A DNA stretch of 64,000 bases from Osmia lignaria lignaria (taxonomy: Eukaryota; Arthropoda; Insecta; Hymenoptera; Megachilidae). Under the pieces are notes generated by a model. That model was not told the DNA's origin and made no database searches. It saw only the letters and a program-made list of their open reading frames with translations. Position 1 is the first letter of the stretch, and the number at the start of each line of letters is the position of its first letter. Position numbers and translations under genes: made by a program. Below, one piece after another: positions 1-14,498 of the stretch. The stretch covers positions 19,840,001-19,904,000 of the forward strand of contig NW_027478162.1 of assembly GCF_051020975.1 (NCBI RefSeq), written 5' to 3'.

Positions 1-106
1 AATCTGCAAATATCTCGGAAACGAAGAGAGCTATGGCAAAATGTTAAGAGACCTTTTTTGTAGAGAATTAAGTTTCCTACTTTTTATGTTCGATGATATT
101 TTTTGA
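1..106 (+). repeat. Partial monomer at left edge
   Basis: This is the 3' third of a monomer, beginning at the AATCTGCAAATATCTCGG segment and ending just before TCAG at 107. It carries the GAAGAGAGC variant and the AAG/CTTTTTATG junction type. The array extends to the left of the window. Confidence 0.97.
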
Positions 107-750
107 TCAGATGCGTAGTTCTCGAGATATATCAAGATATTTGAAAGTTCCGAAGCTGCACCAACATAATAGAGGTACAGAAACACCGTGGCCTCTTTCT
201 TTGAGATAACTCTGCACTATTGCGAGCTGCAAATGCCACTTCGAGCTTAGCTGTGCAGAAGAAGAACAACAAGAAGAAGAAATATCTCGAAATATGTCCG
301 TCAGGCCCCTTCCCTTGAGATAAATCTGCAAATATCTCGGAAACGAAGAGAGCTATGGCAAAATGTTAAGAGACCTTTTTTGTAGAGAATTAAGTTTCCT
401 ACTTTTTATGTTCTATGATATTTTTTGATCAGAAGCGTAGTTTTCGAGATATATCGAGATACTTAAAAGTTCCGAAGCCGCACCAACATATTAGAGATAC
501 AGAAACACCGTGGCCCCTTTCTTTGAGATAACTCTGCACTAGTGCGAGCCGCAAATGCCACTTCCAGCTTAGCTGTGCAGAAGAAGAACAACAAGAAGAA
601 GAAATATCCCGAAATATGTCCGTCAGGCCAGTTCCTTTGAGCTGAATCTGCAAATATCTCGGAAACGAAGCGAGCTATGGCAAAATGTTAAGAGACGTTT
701 TTTGTAGAGAATTATGTTTCCTACAATTTATGTTCTATGATATTTTTTGA

Positions 751-2038
751 TCAGAAGCGTAGTTTTCGAGATATATCGAGATACTTAAAAGTTCCGAAGC
801 CGCACCAACATATTAGAGATACAGAAACACCGTGGCCCCTTTCTTTGAGATAACTGTGCACTAGTGCGAGCCGCAAATGCCACTTCCAGCTTAGCTGTGC
901 AGAAGAAGAACAACAAGAAGAAGAAATATCTCGAAATATGTCCGTGAGGCCCCTTCCCTTGAGATAAATCTGCAAATATCTCGGAAACGAAGCGAGCTAT
1001 GGCAAAATGTTAAGAGACCTTATTTGTAGAGAATTAAGTTTCCTACTTTTTATGTTCTATGATATTTTTTGATCAGATGCGTAGTTCTCGAGATATATCA
1101 AGATATTTAAAAGTTCCGAAACCGCACCAACATAATAGAGATACAGAAACACCGTGGCCCCTTTCTTTGAGATAACTCTGCACTGTTGCGAGCTGTAAAT
1201 GCCACTTCCAGCTTAGCTGTGCAGAAGAAGAACAACAAGAAGAAGAAATATCTCGAAATATGTCCGTCAGGCCCCTGCCCTTGAGATATATCTGCTAATA
1301 TCTCGGAAACCAAGCGAGCTATGACAAAATGTGAAGAGACCTTTTTTGTAGAGAACTTTGTTTCCTACAATTTATGTTCTATGATATTTTTTGATCAGAA
1401 GCGTAGTTTTCGAGATATATCGAGATATTTAAAAGTTACGAAGCCGCACCAACATAATAGAGATACAGAAACACCGTGGCCCCTTTCTTTGAGATAACTC
1501 TGCAATAGTGCGAGCCGCAAATGCCACTTCCAGCTTAGCTGTGCAGAAGAAGAACAACAAGAAGAAGAAATATCTCGAAATATGTCCGTCAGGCCACTTC
1601 CCTTGAGATAAATCTGCAAATATCTCGGAAACGAAGCGAGCTATGGCAAAATGTTAAGAGACCTTTTTTGTAGAGAATTAAGTTTCCTACTTTTTATATT
1701 CGATGATATTTTTTGATCAGATGCGTAGTTCTCGAGATATATCAAGATATTTAAAAGTTCCGAAGCTGCACCAAGATAATAGAGGTACAGAAACACCGTG
1801 GCCCCTTTCTTTGAGATAACTCTGCACTATTGCGAGCTGCAAATGCCGCTTCGAGCTTAGCTGTGCAGAAGAAGAACAACAAGAAGAAGAAATATCTCGA
1901 AATATGTCCGTTAGGCCCCTTCCCTTGAGATAAATCTGCAAATATCTCGGAAACGAAGCGAGCTATGGCAAAATGTTAAGAGACCTTTTTTGTAGAGAAT
2001 TAAGTTTCCTACTTTTTATGTTCTATGATATTTTTTGA
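751..2038 (+). repeat. Four-monomer block, copy 1 (11-unit register)
   Basis: The four monomers from 751 match those from 4293 in order, an offset of 3542 bp or 11 units. Shared private variants include CTTATTTGTAG near 1020/4560, GTGAAGAGACC near 1331/4874, and the TTACGAAGCC form at the start of the third monomer. The two copies differ at scattered sites, for example GAAACCAAG versus GAAACCCAG. Confidence 0.85.
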
Positions 2039-3648
2039 TCAGAAGCGTAGTTGTCGAGATATATCGAGATATTTAAAAGTTCCGAAGCCGCACCAACATA
2101 ATAGAGATACAGAAACACGGTGGCCCCTTTCTTTGAGATAACTCTGCACTAGTGCGAGCCGCAAATGCCACTTCCAGCTTAGCTGTGCAGAAGAAGAACA
2201 ACAAGAAGAAGAAATATCTCGAAATATGTCCGTCAGGCCCCTTCCCTTGAGATAAATATGCAAATATCTCGGAAACGAAGCGAGCTATGGCAAAATGTTA
2301 AGAGACCTTTTTTGTAGAGAATTAAGTTTCCTACTTTTTATGTTCTATGACATTTTTTGATCAGATGCATAGTTCTCGAGATATATCAAGATATTTAAAA
2401 GTTCCGAAGCCGCACCAACATAATAGAGATACAGAAACACCGTGGCCCCTTTCTTTAAGATAACTCTGCACTATTGCGAGCTGCAAATGCCACTTCCAGC
2501 TTAGCTGTGCAGAGGAAGAACAACAAGAAGAAGAAATATCTCGAAATATGTCCGTCAGGCCAGTTCCTTTGAGCTGAATCTGCAAATATCTCGGAAACGA
2601 AGCGAGCTATGGCAAAATATTAAGAGACCTTTTTTGTACAGAATTAAGTTTCCTACTTTTTATGTTCGATGATATTTTTTGATCAGATGCGTAGTTCTCG
2701 AGATATATCAAGATATTTAAAAGTTCCGAAGCTGCACCAACATAATAGAGGTACAGAAACACCGTGGCCTCTTTCTTTGAGATAACTCTGCACTATTGCG
2801 AGCTGCAAATGCCACTTCGAGCTTAGCTGTGCAGAAGAAGAACAACAAGAAGAAGAAATATCTCGAATTATGTCCGTCAGGCCCCTTCCCTTGAGATAAA
2901 TCTGCAAATATCTCGGAAACGAAGAGAGCTATGGCAAAATGTTAAGAGACCTTTTTTGTAGAGAATTAAGTTTCCTACTTTTTATGTTCTATGATATTTT
3001 TTGATCAGATGCGTAGTTCTCGAGATATATCAAGATATTTAAAAGTTCCGAAGCCGCACCAACATAATAGAGATACAGAAACACCGTGGCCCCTTACTTT
3101 GAGATAACTCTGCACTAGTGCGAGCCGCAAATGCCACTTCCAGCTTAGCTGTGCAGAAGAAGAACAACAAGAAGAAGAAATATCTCGAAATATGTCCGTC
3201 AGGCCCCTTCCCTTGAGATAAATCTGCAAATATCTCGGAAACGAAGCGAGCTATGGCAAAATGTTTAGAGACCTTTCTTGTAGAGAATTAAGTTTCCTAC
3301 TTTTTATGTAGTATGATATTTTTTGATCAGATGCGTAGTTCTCGAGATATATCAAGATATTTAAAAGTTCCGAAGCCGCACCAACATAATAGAGATACAG
3401 AAACACCGTGGCCCCTTTCTTTGGGATTACTCTGCACTATTGCGAGCTGCAAATGCCACTTCCAGCTTAGCTGTGCAGAAGAAGAACAACAAGAAGAAGA
3501 AATATCTCGAAATATGTCCGTCAGGCCACTTCCCTTGAGATGAATCTGCAAATATCTCGGAAACGAAGCGAGCTATGGCAAAATGTTAAGAGACCTTTTT
3601 TGTAGAGAATAATGTTTCCTACAATTTACGCTCTATGATATTTTTTGA

Positions 3649-4292
3649 TCAGAAGCGTAGTTTTCGAGATATATCGAGATATTTAAAAGTTCCGAAGCCG
3701 CACCAACATAATAGAGATACAGAAACACCGTGGCCCCTTTCTTTGACATAACTCTGCACTAGTGCGAGCCGCAAATGCCACTTCCAGCTTAGCTGTGCAG
3801 AGGAAGAACAACAAGAAGAAGAAATATCTCGAAATATGTCCGTCAGGCCAGTTCCTTTGAGCTGAATCTGCAAATATCTCGGAAACGAAGCGAGCTATGG
3901 CAAAATGTTAAGAGACGTTTTTTGTAGAGAATTATGTTTCCTACAATTTATGGTCTATGATATTTTTTGATCAGAAGCGTAGTTTTTGAGATATATCGAG
4001 ATACTTAAAAGTTCCGAAGCCGCACCAACATATTAGAGATACAGAAACACCGTGGCCCCTTTCTTTGAGATAACTCTGCACTATTGCGAGCTGTAAATGC
4101 CACTTCCAGCTTAGCTATGCAGAAGAAGAACAATAAGAAGAAGAAATATCTCGAAATATGTCCGTCAGGCCGCTGCCCTTGAGATATATCTGCAAATATC
4201 TCGGAAACCAAGCGAGCTATGGCAAAATGTTAAGAGACCTTTTTTGTAGAGAATTATGTTTCCTACAATTTATGTTCTATGATATTTTTTGA
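3649..4292 (+). repeat. Two-monomer block, copy 1 (7-unit register)
   Basis: The two monomers, with the preceding junction, match 5903-6546 at an offset of 2254 bp. Both copies have the ACGCTCTATG junction, the CTTTGACATAAC variant in the first monomer and the TGGTCTATG junction before the second. The second monomer here has a reverse-strand stop (GCTATGCAG) that its partner at 6225 lacks. Confidence 0.8.
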
Positions 4293-5580
4293 TCAGAAGC
4301 GTAGTTTTCGAGATATATCGAGATACTTAAAAGTTCCGAAGCCGCACCAACATATTAGAGATACAGAAACACCGTGGCCCCTTTCTTTGAGATAACTGTG
4401 CACTAGTGCGAGCCGCAAATGCCACTTCCAGCTTAGCTGTGCAGAAGAAGAACAACAAGAAGAAGAAATATCTCGAAATATGTCCGTGAGGCCCCTTCCC
4501 TTGAGATAAATCTGCAAATATCTCGGAAACGAAGCGAGCTATGGCAAAATGTTAAGAGACCTTATTTGTAGAGAATTAAGTTTCCTACTTTTTATGTTCT
4601 ATGATATTTTTTGATCAGATGCGTAGTTCTCGAGATATATCAAGATATTTAAAAGTTCCGAAACCGCACCAACATAATAGAGATACAGAAACACCGTGGC
4701 CCCTTTCTTTGAGATAACTCTGCACTGTTGCGAGCTGTAAATGCCACTTCCAGCTTAGCTGTGCAGAAGAAGAACAACAAGAAGAAGAAATATCTCGAAA
4801 TATGTCCGTCAGGCCCCTGCCCTTGAGATATATCTGCTAATATCTCGGAAACCCAGCGAGCTATGGCAAAATGTGAAGAGACCTTTTTTGTAGAGAACTT
4901 TGTTTCCTACAATTTATGTTCTGTGATATTTTTTGACCAGAAGCGTAGTTTTCGAGATATATCGAGATATTTAAAAGTTACGAAGCCGCACCAACATAAT
5001 AGAGATACAGAAACACCGTGGCCCCTTTCTTTGAGATAACTCTGCAATAGTGCGAGCCGCAAATGCCACTTCCAGCTTAGCTGTGCAGAAGAAGAACAAC
5101 AAGAAGAAGAAATATCTCGAAATATGTCCGTCAGGCCACTTCCCTTGAGATAAATCTGCAAATATCTCGGAAACGAAGCGAGGTATGGCAAAATGTTAAG
5201 AGACCTTTTTTGTAGAGAATTAAGTTTCCTACTTTTTATATTCGATGATATTTTTTGATCAGATGCGTAGTTCTCGAGATATATCAAGATATTTAAAAGT
5301 TCCGAAGCTGCACCAACATAATAGAGGTACAGAAACACCGTGGCCCCTTTCTTTGAGATAACTCTGCACTATTGCGAGCTGCAAATGCCGCTTCGAGCTT
5401 AGCTGTGCAGAAGAAGAACAACAAGAAGAAGAAATATCTCGAAATATGTCCGTTAGGCCCCTTCCCTTGAGATAAATCTGCAAATATCTCGGAAACGAAG
5501 CGAGCTATGGCAAAATGTTAAGAGACCTTTTTTGTAGAGAATTAAGTTTCCTACTTTTTATGTTCTATGATATTTTTTGA
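4293..5580 (+). repeat. Four-monomer block, copy 2 (11-unit register)
   Basis: Second copy of the block at 751-2038. In this copy GAGCTATGG has become GAGGTATGG near 5181. That removes a reverse-strand TAG and fuses two apparent frames into a spurious 143-codon one (4907-5338, opening on GTG). Confidence 0.85.
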
Positions 5581-5902
5581 TCAGAAGCGAAGTTTTCGAG
5601 ATATATCGAGATATTTAAAAGTTCCGAAGCCGCACCAACATAATAGAGATACAGAAACACCGTGGCCCCTTTCTTTAAGATAACTCTGCACTATTGCGAA
5701 CTGCAAATGCCACTTCCAGCTTAGCTGTGCAGAAGAAGAACAACAAGAAGAAGAAATATCTCGAAATATGTCCGTCAGGCCACTTCCCTTGAGATGAATC
5801 TGCAAATATCTCGGAAACGAAGCGAGCTATGGCAAAATGTTAAGAGACCTTTTTTGTAGAGAATAATGTTTCCTACAATTTACGCTCTATGATATTTTTT
5901 GA

Positions 5903-6546
5903 TCAGAAGCGTAGTTTTCGAGATATATCGAGATATTTAAAAGTTCCGAAGCCGCACCAACATAATAGAGATACAGAAACACCGTGGCCCCTTTCTTTGA
6001 CATAACTCTGCACTAGTGCGAGCCGCAAATGCCACTTCCAGCTTAGCTGTGCAGAGGAAGAACAACAAGAAGAAGAAATATCTCGAAATATGTCCGTCAG
6101 GCCAGTTCCTTTGAGCTGAATCTGCAAATATCTCGGAAACGAAGCGAGCTATGGCAAAATGTTAAGAGACGTTTTTTGTAGAGAATTATGTTTCCTACAA
6201 TTTATGGTCTATGATATTTTTTGATCAGAAGCGTAGTTTTCGAGATATATCGAGATACTTAAAAGTTCCGAAGCCGCACCAACATATTAGAGATACAGAA
6301 ACACCGTGGCCCCTTTCTTTGAGATAACTCTGCACTATTGCGAGCTGTAAATGCCACTTCCAGCTTAGCTGTGCAGAAGAAGAACAACAAGAAGAAGAAA
6401 TATCTCGAAATATGTCCGTCAGGCCCCTGCCCTTGAGATATATCTGCAAATATCTCGGAAACCAAGCGAGCTATGGCAAAATATTAAGAGACCTTTTTTG
6501 TAGAGAATTATGTTTCCTACAATTTATGTTCTATGATATTTTTTGA
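5903..6546 (+). repeat. Two-monomer block, copy 2 (7-unit register)
   Basis: Second copy of the pair at 3649-4292, sharing the same junction and substitution variants. Confidence 0.8.
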
Positions 6547-7834
6547 TCAGAAGCGTAGTTTTCGAGATATATCAAGATATTTAAAAGTTCCGAAGCCGCA
6601 CCAACATAATAGAGATACAGAAACACCGTGGCCCCTTTCTTTGAGATAACTCTGCACTATTGCGAGCTGCAAATGCCACTTCCAGCTTAGCTGTGCAGAG
6701 GAAGAACAACAAGAAGAAGAAATATCTCGAAATATGTCCGTCAGGCCAGTTCCTTTGAGCTGAATCTGCAAATATCTCGGAAACGAAGCGAGCTATGGCA
6801 AAATGTTAAGAGACGTTTTTTGTAGAGAATTATGTTTCCTACAATTTATGTTCTATGATATTTTTTGATCAGAAGCGTAGTTTTCGAGATATATCGAGAT
6901 ACTTAAAAGTTCCGAAGCCGCACCAACATATTAGAGATACAGAAACACCGTGGCCCCTTTCTTTGAGATAACTCTGCACTATTGCGAGCTGCAAATGCCA
7001 CTTCCAGCTTAGCTGTGCAGAAGAAGAACAACAAGAAGAAGAAATATCTCGAAATATGTCCGTCAGGCCCCTTCCCTTGAGATAAATCTGCAAATATCTC
7101 GGAAACGAAGCGAGCTATGGCAAAATGTTTAGAGACCTTTCTTGTAGAGAATTAAGTTTCCTACTTTTTATGTAGTATGATATTTTTTGATCAGAAGCGT
7201 AGTTTTCGAGATATATCGAGATATTTAAAAGTTCCGAAGCCGCACCAACATAATAGAGATACAGAAACACCGTGGCCCCTTTCTTTGAGATAACTCTGCA
7301 CTATTGCGACCTGCAAATGCCACTTCCAGCTCAGCTGTGCAGAAGAAGAACAACAAGAAGAAGAAATATCTCGAAATATGTCCGTCAGGCCCCTTCCCTT
7401 GAGATAAATCTGCAAATATCTCGGAAACGAAGCGAGCTATGGCAAAATGTTAAGAGACCTTTTTTGTAGAGAATTAAGTTTCCTACTTTTTATGTTCGAT
7501 GATATTTTTTGATCAGATGCGTAGTTCTCGAGATATATCAAGATATTTAAAAGTTCCGAAGCTGCACCAACATAATAGAGGTACAGAAACACCGTGGCCC
7601 CTTTCTTTGAGATAACTCTGCACTAGTGCGAGCCGCAAATGCCAATTCCAGCTTAGCTGTGCAGAAGAAGAACACCAAGAAGAAGAAATATCTCGAAATA
7701 TGTCCGTCAGGCCCCTTCCCTTGAAATAAATATGCAAATATCTCGGAAACGAAGCGAGCTATGGCAAAATGTTAAGAGACCGTTTTTGTAGAGAATTATG
7801 TTTCCTACTTTTTATGTTCTATGATATTTTTTGA

Positions 7835-8478
7835 TCAGACGCGTAGTTCTCGAGATATATCAAGATATTTAAAAGTTCCGAAGCCGCACCAACATAATAG
7901 AGATACAGAAACACCGTGGCCCCTTTCTTTGAGATAACTCTGCACTATTGCGAGCTGTAAATGCCACTTCCAGCTTAGCTGTGCAGAAGAAGAACAACAA
8001 GAAGAAGAAATATCTCGAAATATGTCCGTCAGGCCCCTGCCCTTGAGATATATCTGCAAATATCTCGGAAACGAAGCGAGCTATGGCAAAATGTTAAGAG
8101 ACCTTTTTTGTAGAGAATTATGTTTCCTACAATTTATGTTCTATGATATTTTTTGATCAGAAGCGTAGTTTTCTGGATATATCGAGATATTTATAAGTTC
8201 CGAAGCCGCACCAACATAATAGAGATACAGAAACACCGTGGCCCCTTTCTTTGAGATAACTCTGCAATAGTGCGAGCCGCAAATGCCACTTCCAGCTTAG
8301 CTGTGCAGAAGAAGAACAACAAGAAGAAGAAATATCTCGAAATATGTCCGTCAGGCCCCTTCCCTTGAGATATATCTGCAAATATCTCGGAAACGAAGCG
8401 AGCTATGGCAAAATGTTAAGAGACCTTTTTTGTAGAGAATTAAGTTTCCTACTTTTTATGTTCTATGATATTTTTTGA
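7835..8478 (+). repeat. Two-monomer block, copy 1 (11-unit register, second instance)
   Basis: These two monomers match 11377-12020 at an offset of 3542 bp. Shared markers are the TCAGACGCGTAG start, the TTTCTGGATATATC change and the ATTTATAAG change in the second monomer. Confidence 0.8.
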
Positions 8479-11376
8479 TCGGATGCGTAGTTCTCGAGAT
8501 ATATCAAGATATTTAAAAGTTCCGAAGCCGCACCAACATAATAGAGATACAGAAACACCGTGGCCCCTTTCTTTGAGTTAACTCTGCACTATTGCGAGCT
8601 GTAAATGCCACTTCCAGCTTAGCTGTGCAGAAGAAGAACAACAAGAAGAAGAAATATCTCGAAATATGTCCGTCAGGCCCCTTCCCTTGAGATATATCTG
8701 CAAATATCTCGGAAACGAAGCGAGCTATGGCAAAATGTTAAGAGACCTTTTTTGTAGAGAATTAAGTTTCCTACTTTTTATGTAGTATGATATTTTTTGA
8801 TCAGATGCGTAGTTCTCGAGATATATCAAGATATTTAAAAGTTCCGAAGCCGCACCAACATAATAGAGATACAGAAACACCGTGGCCCCTTTCTTTGAGA
8901 TAACTCTGCACTATTGCGCGCTGCAAATGCCACTTCCAGCTTAGCTGTGCAGAAGAAGAACAACAAGAAGAAGAAATATCTCGATATATGTCCGTCAGGC
9001 CCCTTCCCTTGAGATAAATCTGCAAATATCTCGGAAACCAAGCGAGCTATGGCAAAATGTTAAGAGACCTTTTTTGTAGATAATTAAGTTTCCTACTTTT
9101 TATGTTCTATGATATTTTTCGATCAGAGGCGTAGTTCTCGAGATATATCAAGATATTTAAAAGTTCCGAAGCCGCACCAACATAATAGAGATACAGAAAC
9201 ACCGTGGCCCCTTTCTTTGAGATAACTCTGCACGATTGCGAGCTGGAAATGCCACTTCCAGTTTAGCTGTGCAGAAGAAGAACAACAAGAAGAAGAAATA
9301 TCTCGAAATATGTCCATCAGGACCCTTCCCTTGAGATAAATCTGCAAATATCTCAGAAACGAAGCGAGCTATGGCAAAATGTTTAGAGACCTTTTTTGTA
9401 GAGAATTATGTTTCCTACAATTTATGTTCTATGATATTTTTTGATCAGAAGCGTAGTTTTCGAGATATATCGAGATATTTAAAAGTTCCGAAGCCGCACC
9501 AACATAATAGAGATACAGAAACACCGTGGCCCCTTTCTTTGGGATAACTCTGCACTATTGCGAGCTGCAAATGCCACTTCCAGCTTAGCTGTGCAGAAGA
9601 AGAAAAACAAGAAGAAGAAATATCTCGAAATATGTCCGTCAGGCCACTTCCCTTGAGATAAATCTGCAAATATCTCGGAAACGAAGCGAGCTATGGCAAA
9701 ATGTAAAGAGACCTTTTTTGTAGAGAATTAAGTTTCCTACTTTTTATGTTCGATGATATTTTTTGATCAGATGCGTAGTTCTCGAGATATATCAAGATAT
9801 TTAAAAGTTCCGATGCCGCACCAACATAATAGAGATACAGAAACACCGTGGCCCCTTTCTTTGAGATAACTCTGCACTATTGCGAGCTGCAAATGCCACT
9901 TCCAGCTTAGCTGTGCAGAGGAAGAACAACAAGAAGAAGAAATATCTCGAAATATGTCCGTCAGGCCAGTTCCTTTGAGCTGAATCTGCAAATATCTCGG
10001 AAACGAAGCGAGCTATAGCAAAATGTTAAGAGACGTTTTTTGTAGAGAATTATGTTTCCTACAATTTATGTTCTATGATATTTTTTGATCAGAAGCGTAG
10101 TTTTCGAGATATATCGAGATATTTAAAAGTTCCGAAGCCGCACCAACATAATAGAGATACAGAAACACCGTGGCCCCTTTCTTTGAGATAACTGTGCACT
10201 AGTGCGAGCCGCAAATGCCACTTCCAGCTTAGCTGTGCAGAAGAAGAACAACAAGAAGAAGAAATATCTCGAAATATGTCCGTCAGGCCCCTTCCCTTGA
10301 GATATATCTGCAAATATCTCGGAAACGAAGCGAGCTATTGCAAAATGTTAAGAGACCGTTTTTGTAGAGAATTATGTTTCCTACTTTTTATGTTCTATGA
10401 TATTTTTTGATCAGACGCGTAGTTTTCGAGATATATCGAGATATTTAAAAGTTCCGAAGCCGCACCAACATAATAGAGATACAGAAACACCGTGGCCCCT
10501 TTCTTTGAGATAACTCTGCACTAGTGCGAGCCGCAAATGCCACTTCCAGCTTAGCTGTGCAGAAGAAGAACAACAAGAAGAAGAAATATCTCGAAATATG
10601 TCCGTCAGGCCCGTTCCTTTGAGCTGAATCTGCAAATATCTCGGAAACGAAGCGAGCTATGGCAAAATGTTAAGAGACCTTTTTTGTAGAGAATAATGTT
10701 TCCTACAATTTACGTTCTACGATGTTTTTTGATCAGAAGCGTAGTTTTCGAGATATATCGAGATATTTAAAAGTTCCGAAGCCGCACCAACATAATAGAG
10801 ATACAGAAACACCGTGACCCCTTTCTTTGAGATAACTCTGCACTATTGCGAGCTGGAAATGCCACTTCCAGTTTAGCTGTGCAGAAGAAGAACAACAAGA
10901 AGAAGAAATATCTCGAAATATGTCCGTCAGGCCCCTTCCCTTGAGATAAATATGCAAATATCTCGGAAACGAAGCGAGCTATGGCAAAATGTTAAGAGAC
11001 CTTTTTTGTAGAGAATTAAGTTTCCTACTTTTTATGTTCTATGATATTTTTTGATCAGATGCGTAGTTCTCGAGATATATCAAGATATTTAAAAGTTCCG
11101 AAGCCGCACCAACATAATAGAGATACAGAAACACCGTGGCCCCTTTCTTTGAGATAACTCTGCACTATTGCGACCTGCAAATGCCACTTCCAGCTCAGCT
11201 GTGCAGAAGAAGAACAACAAGAAGAAGAAATATCTCGAAATATGTCCGTCAGGCCCCTTCCCTTGAAATAAATATGCAAATATCTCGGAAACGAAGCGAG
11301 CTATGGCAAAATGTTAAGAGACCGTTTTTGTAGAGAATTATGTTTCCTACTTTTTATGTTCTATGATATTTTTTGA

Positions 11377-12020
11377 TCAGACGCGTAGTTCTCGAGATAT
11401 ATCAAGATATTTAAAAGTTCCGAAGCCGCACCAACATAATAGAGATACAGAAACACCGTGGCCCCTTTCTTTGAGATAACTCTGCACTATTGCGAGCTGT
11501 AAATGCCACTTCCAGCTTAGCTGTGCAGAAGAAGAACAACAAGAAGAAGAAATATCTCGAAATATGTCCGTCAGGCCCCTGCCCTTGAGATATATCTGCA
11601 AATATCTCGGAAACGAAGCGAGCTATGGCAAAATGTTAAGAGACCTTTTTTGTAGAGAATTATGTTTCCTACAATTTATGTTCTATGATATTTTTTGATC
11701 AGAAGCGTAGTTTTCTGGATATATCGAGATATTTATAAGTTCCGAAGCCGCACCAACATAATAGAGATACAGAAACACCGTGGCCCGTTTCTTTGAGATA
11801 ACTCTGCAATAGTGCGAGCCGCAAATGCCACTTCCAGCCTAGCTGTGCAGAAGAAGAACAACAAGAAGAAGAAATATCTCGAAATATGTCCGTCAGGCCC
11901 CTTCCCTTGAGATATATCTGCAAATATCTCGGACACGAAGCGAGCTATGGCAAAATGTTAAGAGACCTTTTTTGTAGAGAATTATGTTTCCTACAATTTA
12001 TGTTGTATGATATTTTTTGA
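11377..12020 (+). repeat. Two-monomer block, copy 2 (11-unit register, second instance)
   Basis: Second copy of the pair at 7835-8478. It has a few private changes, such as CCAGCCTAGC and GGACACGAAG. Confidence 0.8.
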
Positions 12021-12342
12021 TCAGAAGCGTAGTTTTCGAGATATATCAAGATATTTAAAAGTTCCGAAGCCGCACCAACATAATAGAGATACAGAAACAC
12101 CGTGGCCCCTTTCTTTGAGATAACTGTGCACTAGTGCGAGCCGCAAATGCCACTTCCAGCTTAGCTGTGCAGAAGAAGAACAACAAGAAGAAGAAATATC
12201 TCGAAATATGTCCGTCAGGCCCCTTCCCTTGAGATATATCTGCAAATATCTCGGAAACGAAGCGAGCTATTGCAAAATGTTAAGAGACCGTTTTTGTAGA
12301 GAATTATGTTTCCTACTTTTTATGTTCTATGATATTTTTTGA

Positions 12343-14498
12343 TCAGACGCGTAGTTTTCGAGATATATCGAGATATTTAAAAGTTCCGAAGCCGCACCAA
12401 CATAATAGAGATACAGAAACACCGTGGCCCCTTTCTTTGAGATAACTCTGCACTAGTGCGAGCCGCAAATGCCACTTCCAGCTTAGCTGTGCAGAAGAAG
12501 AACAACAAGAAGAAGAAATATCTCGAAATATGTCCGTCAGGCCCGTTCCTTTGAGCTGAATCTGCAAATATCTCGGAAACGAAGCGAGCTATGGCAAAAT
12601 GTTAAGAGACCTTTTTTGTAGAGAATTATGTTTCCTACAATTTATGTTCTATGATATTTTTTGATCAGAAGCGTAGTTTTCTGGATATATCGAGATATTT
12701 AAAAGTTCCGAAGCCGCACCAACATAATAGAGATACAGAAACACCGTGGCCCCTTTCTTTGAGATAACTCTGCAATAGTGCGAGCCGCAAATGCCACTTC
12801 CAGCTTAGCTGTGCAGAAGAAGAACAACAAGAAGAAGAAGTATCTCGAAATATGTCCGTCAGGCCCCTTCCCTTGAGATATATCTGCAAATATCTCGGAA
12901 ACGAAGCGAGCTATGGCAAAATGTTAAGAGACCTTTTTTGTAGAGAATTAAGTTTCCTACTTTTTATGTTCTATGATATTTTTTGATCGGATGCGTAGTT
13001 CTCGAGATATATCAAGATATTTAAAAGTTCCGAAGCCGCACCAACATAATAGAGATACAGAAACACCGTGGCCCCTTTCTTTGAGTTAACTCTGCACTAT
13101 TGCGAGCTGTAAATGCCACTTCCAGCTTAGCTGTGCAGAAGAAGAACAACAAGAAGAAGAAATATCTCGAAATATGTCCGTCAGGCCCCTTCCCTTGAGA
13201 TATATCTGCAAATATCTCGGAAACGAAGCGAGCTATGGCAAAATGTTAAGAGACCTTTTTTGTAGAGAATTATGTTTCCTACAATTTATGTTCTATGATA
13301 TTTTTTGATCAGAAGCGTAGTTTTCGAGATATATCGAGATATTTAAAAGTTCCGAAGCCGCACCAACATAATAGAGATACAGAAACACCGTGGCCCCTTT
13401 CTTTGAGATAACTCTGCACTAGTGCGAGCCGCAAATGCCAATTCCAGCTTAGCTGTGCAGAAGAAGAACACCAAGAAGAAGAAATATCTCGAAATATGTC
13501 CGTCAGGCCCCTTCCCTTGAAATAAATATGCAAATATCTCGGAAACGAAGCGAGCTATGGCAAAATGTTACGAGACCGTTTTTGTAGAGAATTATGTTTC
13601 CTACTTTTTATGTTCTATGATATTTTTTGATCAGACGCGTAGTTCTCGAGATATATCAAGATATTTAAAAGTTCCGAAGCCGCACCAACATAATAGAGAT
13701 ACAGAAACACCGTGGCCCCTTTCTTTGAGATAACTCTGCACTATTGCGAGCTGTAAATGCCACTTCCAGCTTAGCTGTGCAGAAGAAGAACAACAAGAAG
13801 AAGAAATATCTCGAAATATGTCCGTCAGGCCCCTGCCCTTGAGATATATCTGCAAATATCTCGGAAACGAAGCGAGCTATGGCAAAATGTTAAGAGACCT
13901 TTTTTGTAGAGAATTATGTTTCCTACAATTTATGTTCTATGATATTTTTTGATCAGAAGCGTAGTTTTCTGGATATATCGAGATATTTAAAAGTTCCGAA
14001 GCCGCACCAAGATAATAGAGATACAGAAACACCGTGGCCCCTTTCTTTGAGATAACTCTGCAATAGTGCGAGCCGCAAATGCCACTTCCAGCTTAGCTGT
14101 GCAGAAGAAGAACAACAAGAAGAAGAAATATCTCGAAATATGTCCGTCAGGCCCCTTCCCTTGAGATATATCTGCAAATATCTCGGAAACGAAGCGAGCT
14201 ATGGCAAAATGTTAAGAGACCTTTTTTGTAGAGAATTAAGTTTCCTACTTTTTATGTTCTATGATATTTTTTGATCGGATGCGTAGTTCTCGAGATATAT
14301 CAAGATATTTAAAAGTTCCGAAGCCGCACCAACATAATAGAGATACAGAAACACCGTGGCCCCTCTCTTTGAGATAACTCTGCACTATTGCGAGCTGCAA
14401 ATGCCACTTCCAGCTTAGCTGTGCAGAAGAAGAACAACAAGAAGAAGAAATATCTCGAAATATGTCCGTCAGGCCCCTTCCCTTGAAATAAATATGCA
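12343..14498 (+). repeat. Seven-monomer block, copy 1 (13-unit register)
   Basis: Seven monomers match 16529-18684 in order, an offset of 4186 bp or 13 units. Shared markers include the GATCGG start with GAGTTAACTC at 12987/17173, GCCAATTCC with GAACACCAAG at 13309/17495, GTTACGAGACC, CACCAAGATAATAG at 13953/18139, and CCCTCTCTTTGAG at 14275/18461. The last monomer ends differently in the two copies (TTGAAATAAATATGC versus TTGAGATAAATCTGC), placing a breakpoint there. Confidence 0.9.

Noticed and set aside
4907..5338. A 143-codon reverse-strand frame as a distinct gene
   Set aside because: It arises because GAGCTATGG changed to GAGGTATGG near 5181, removing a TAG and joining satellite frames. 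It opens on GTG and has no recognisable domain.
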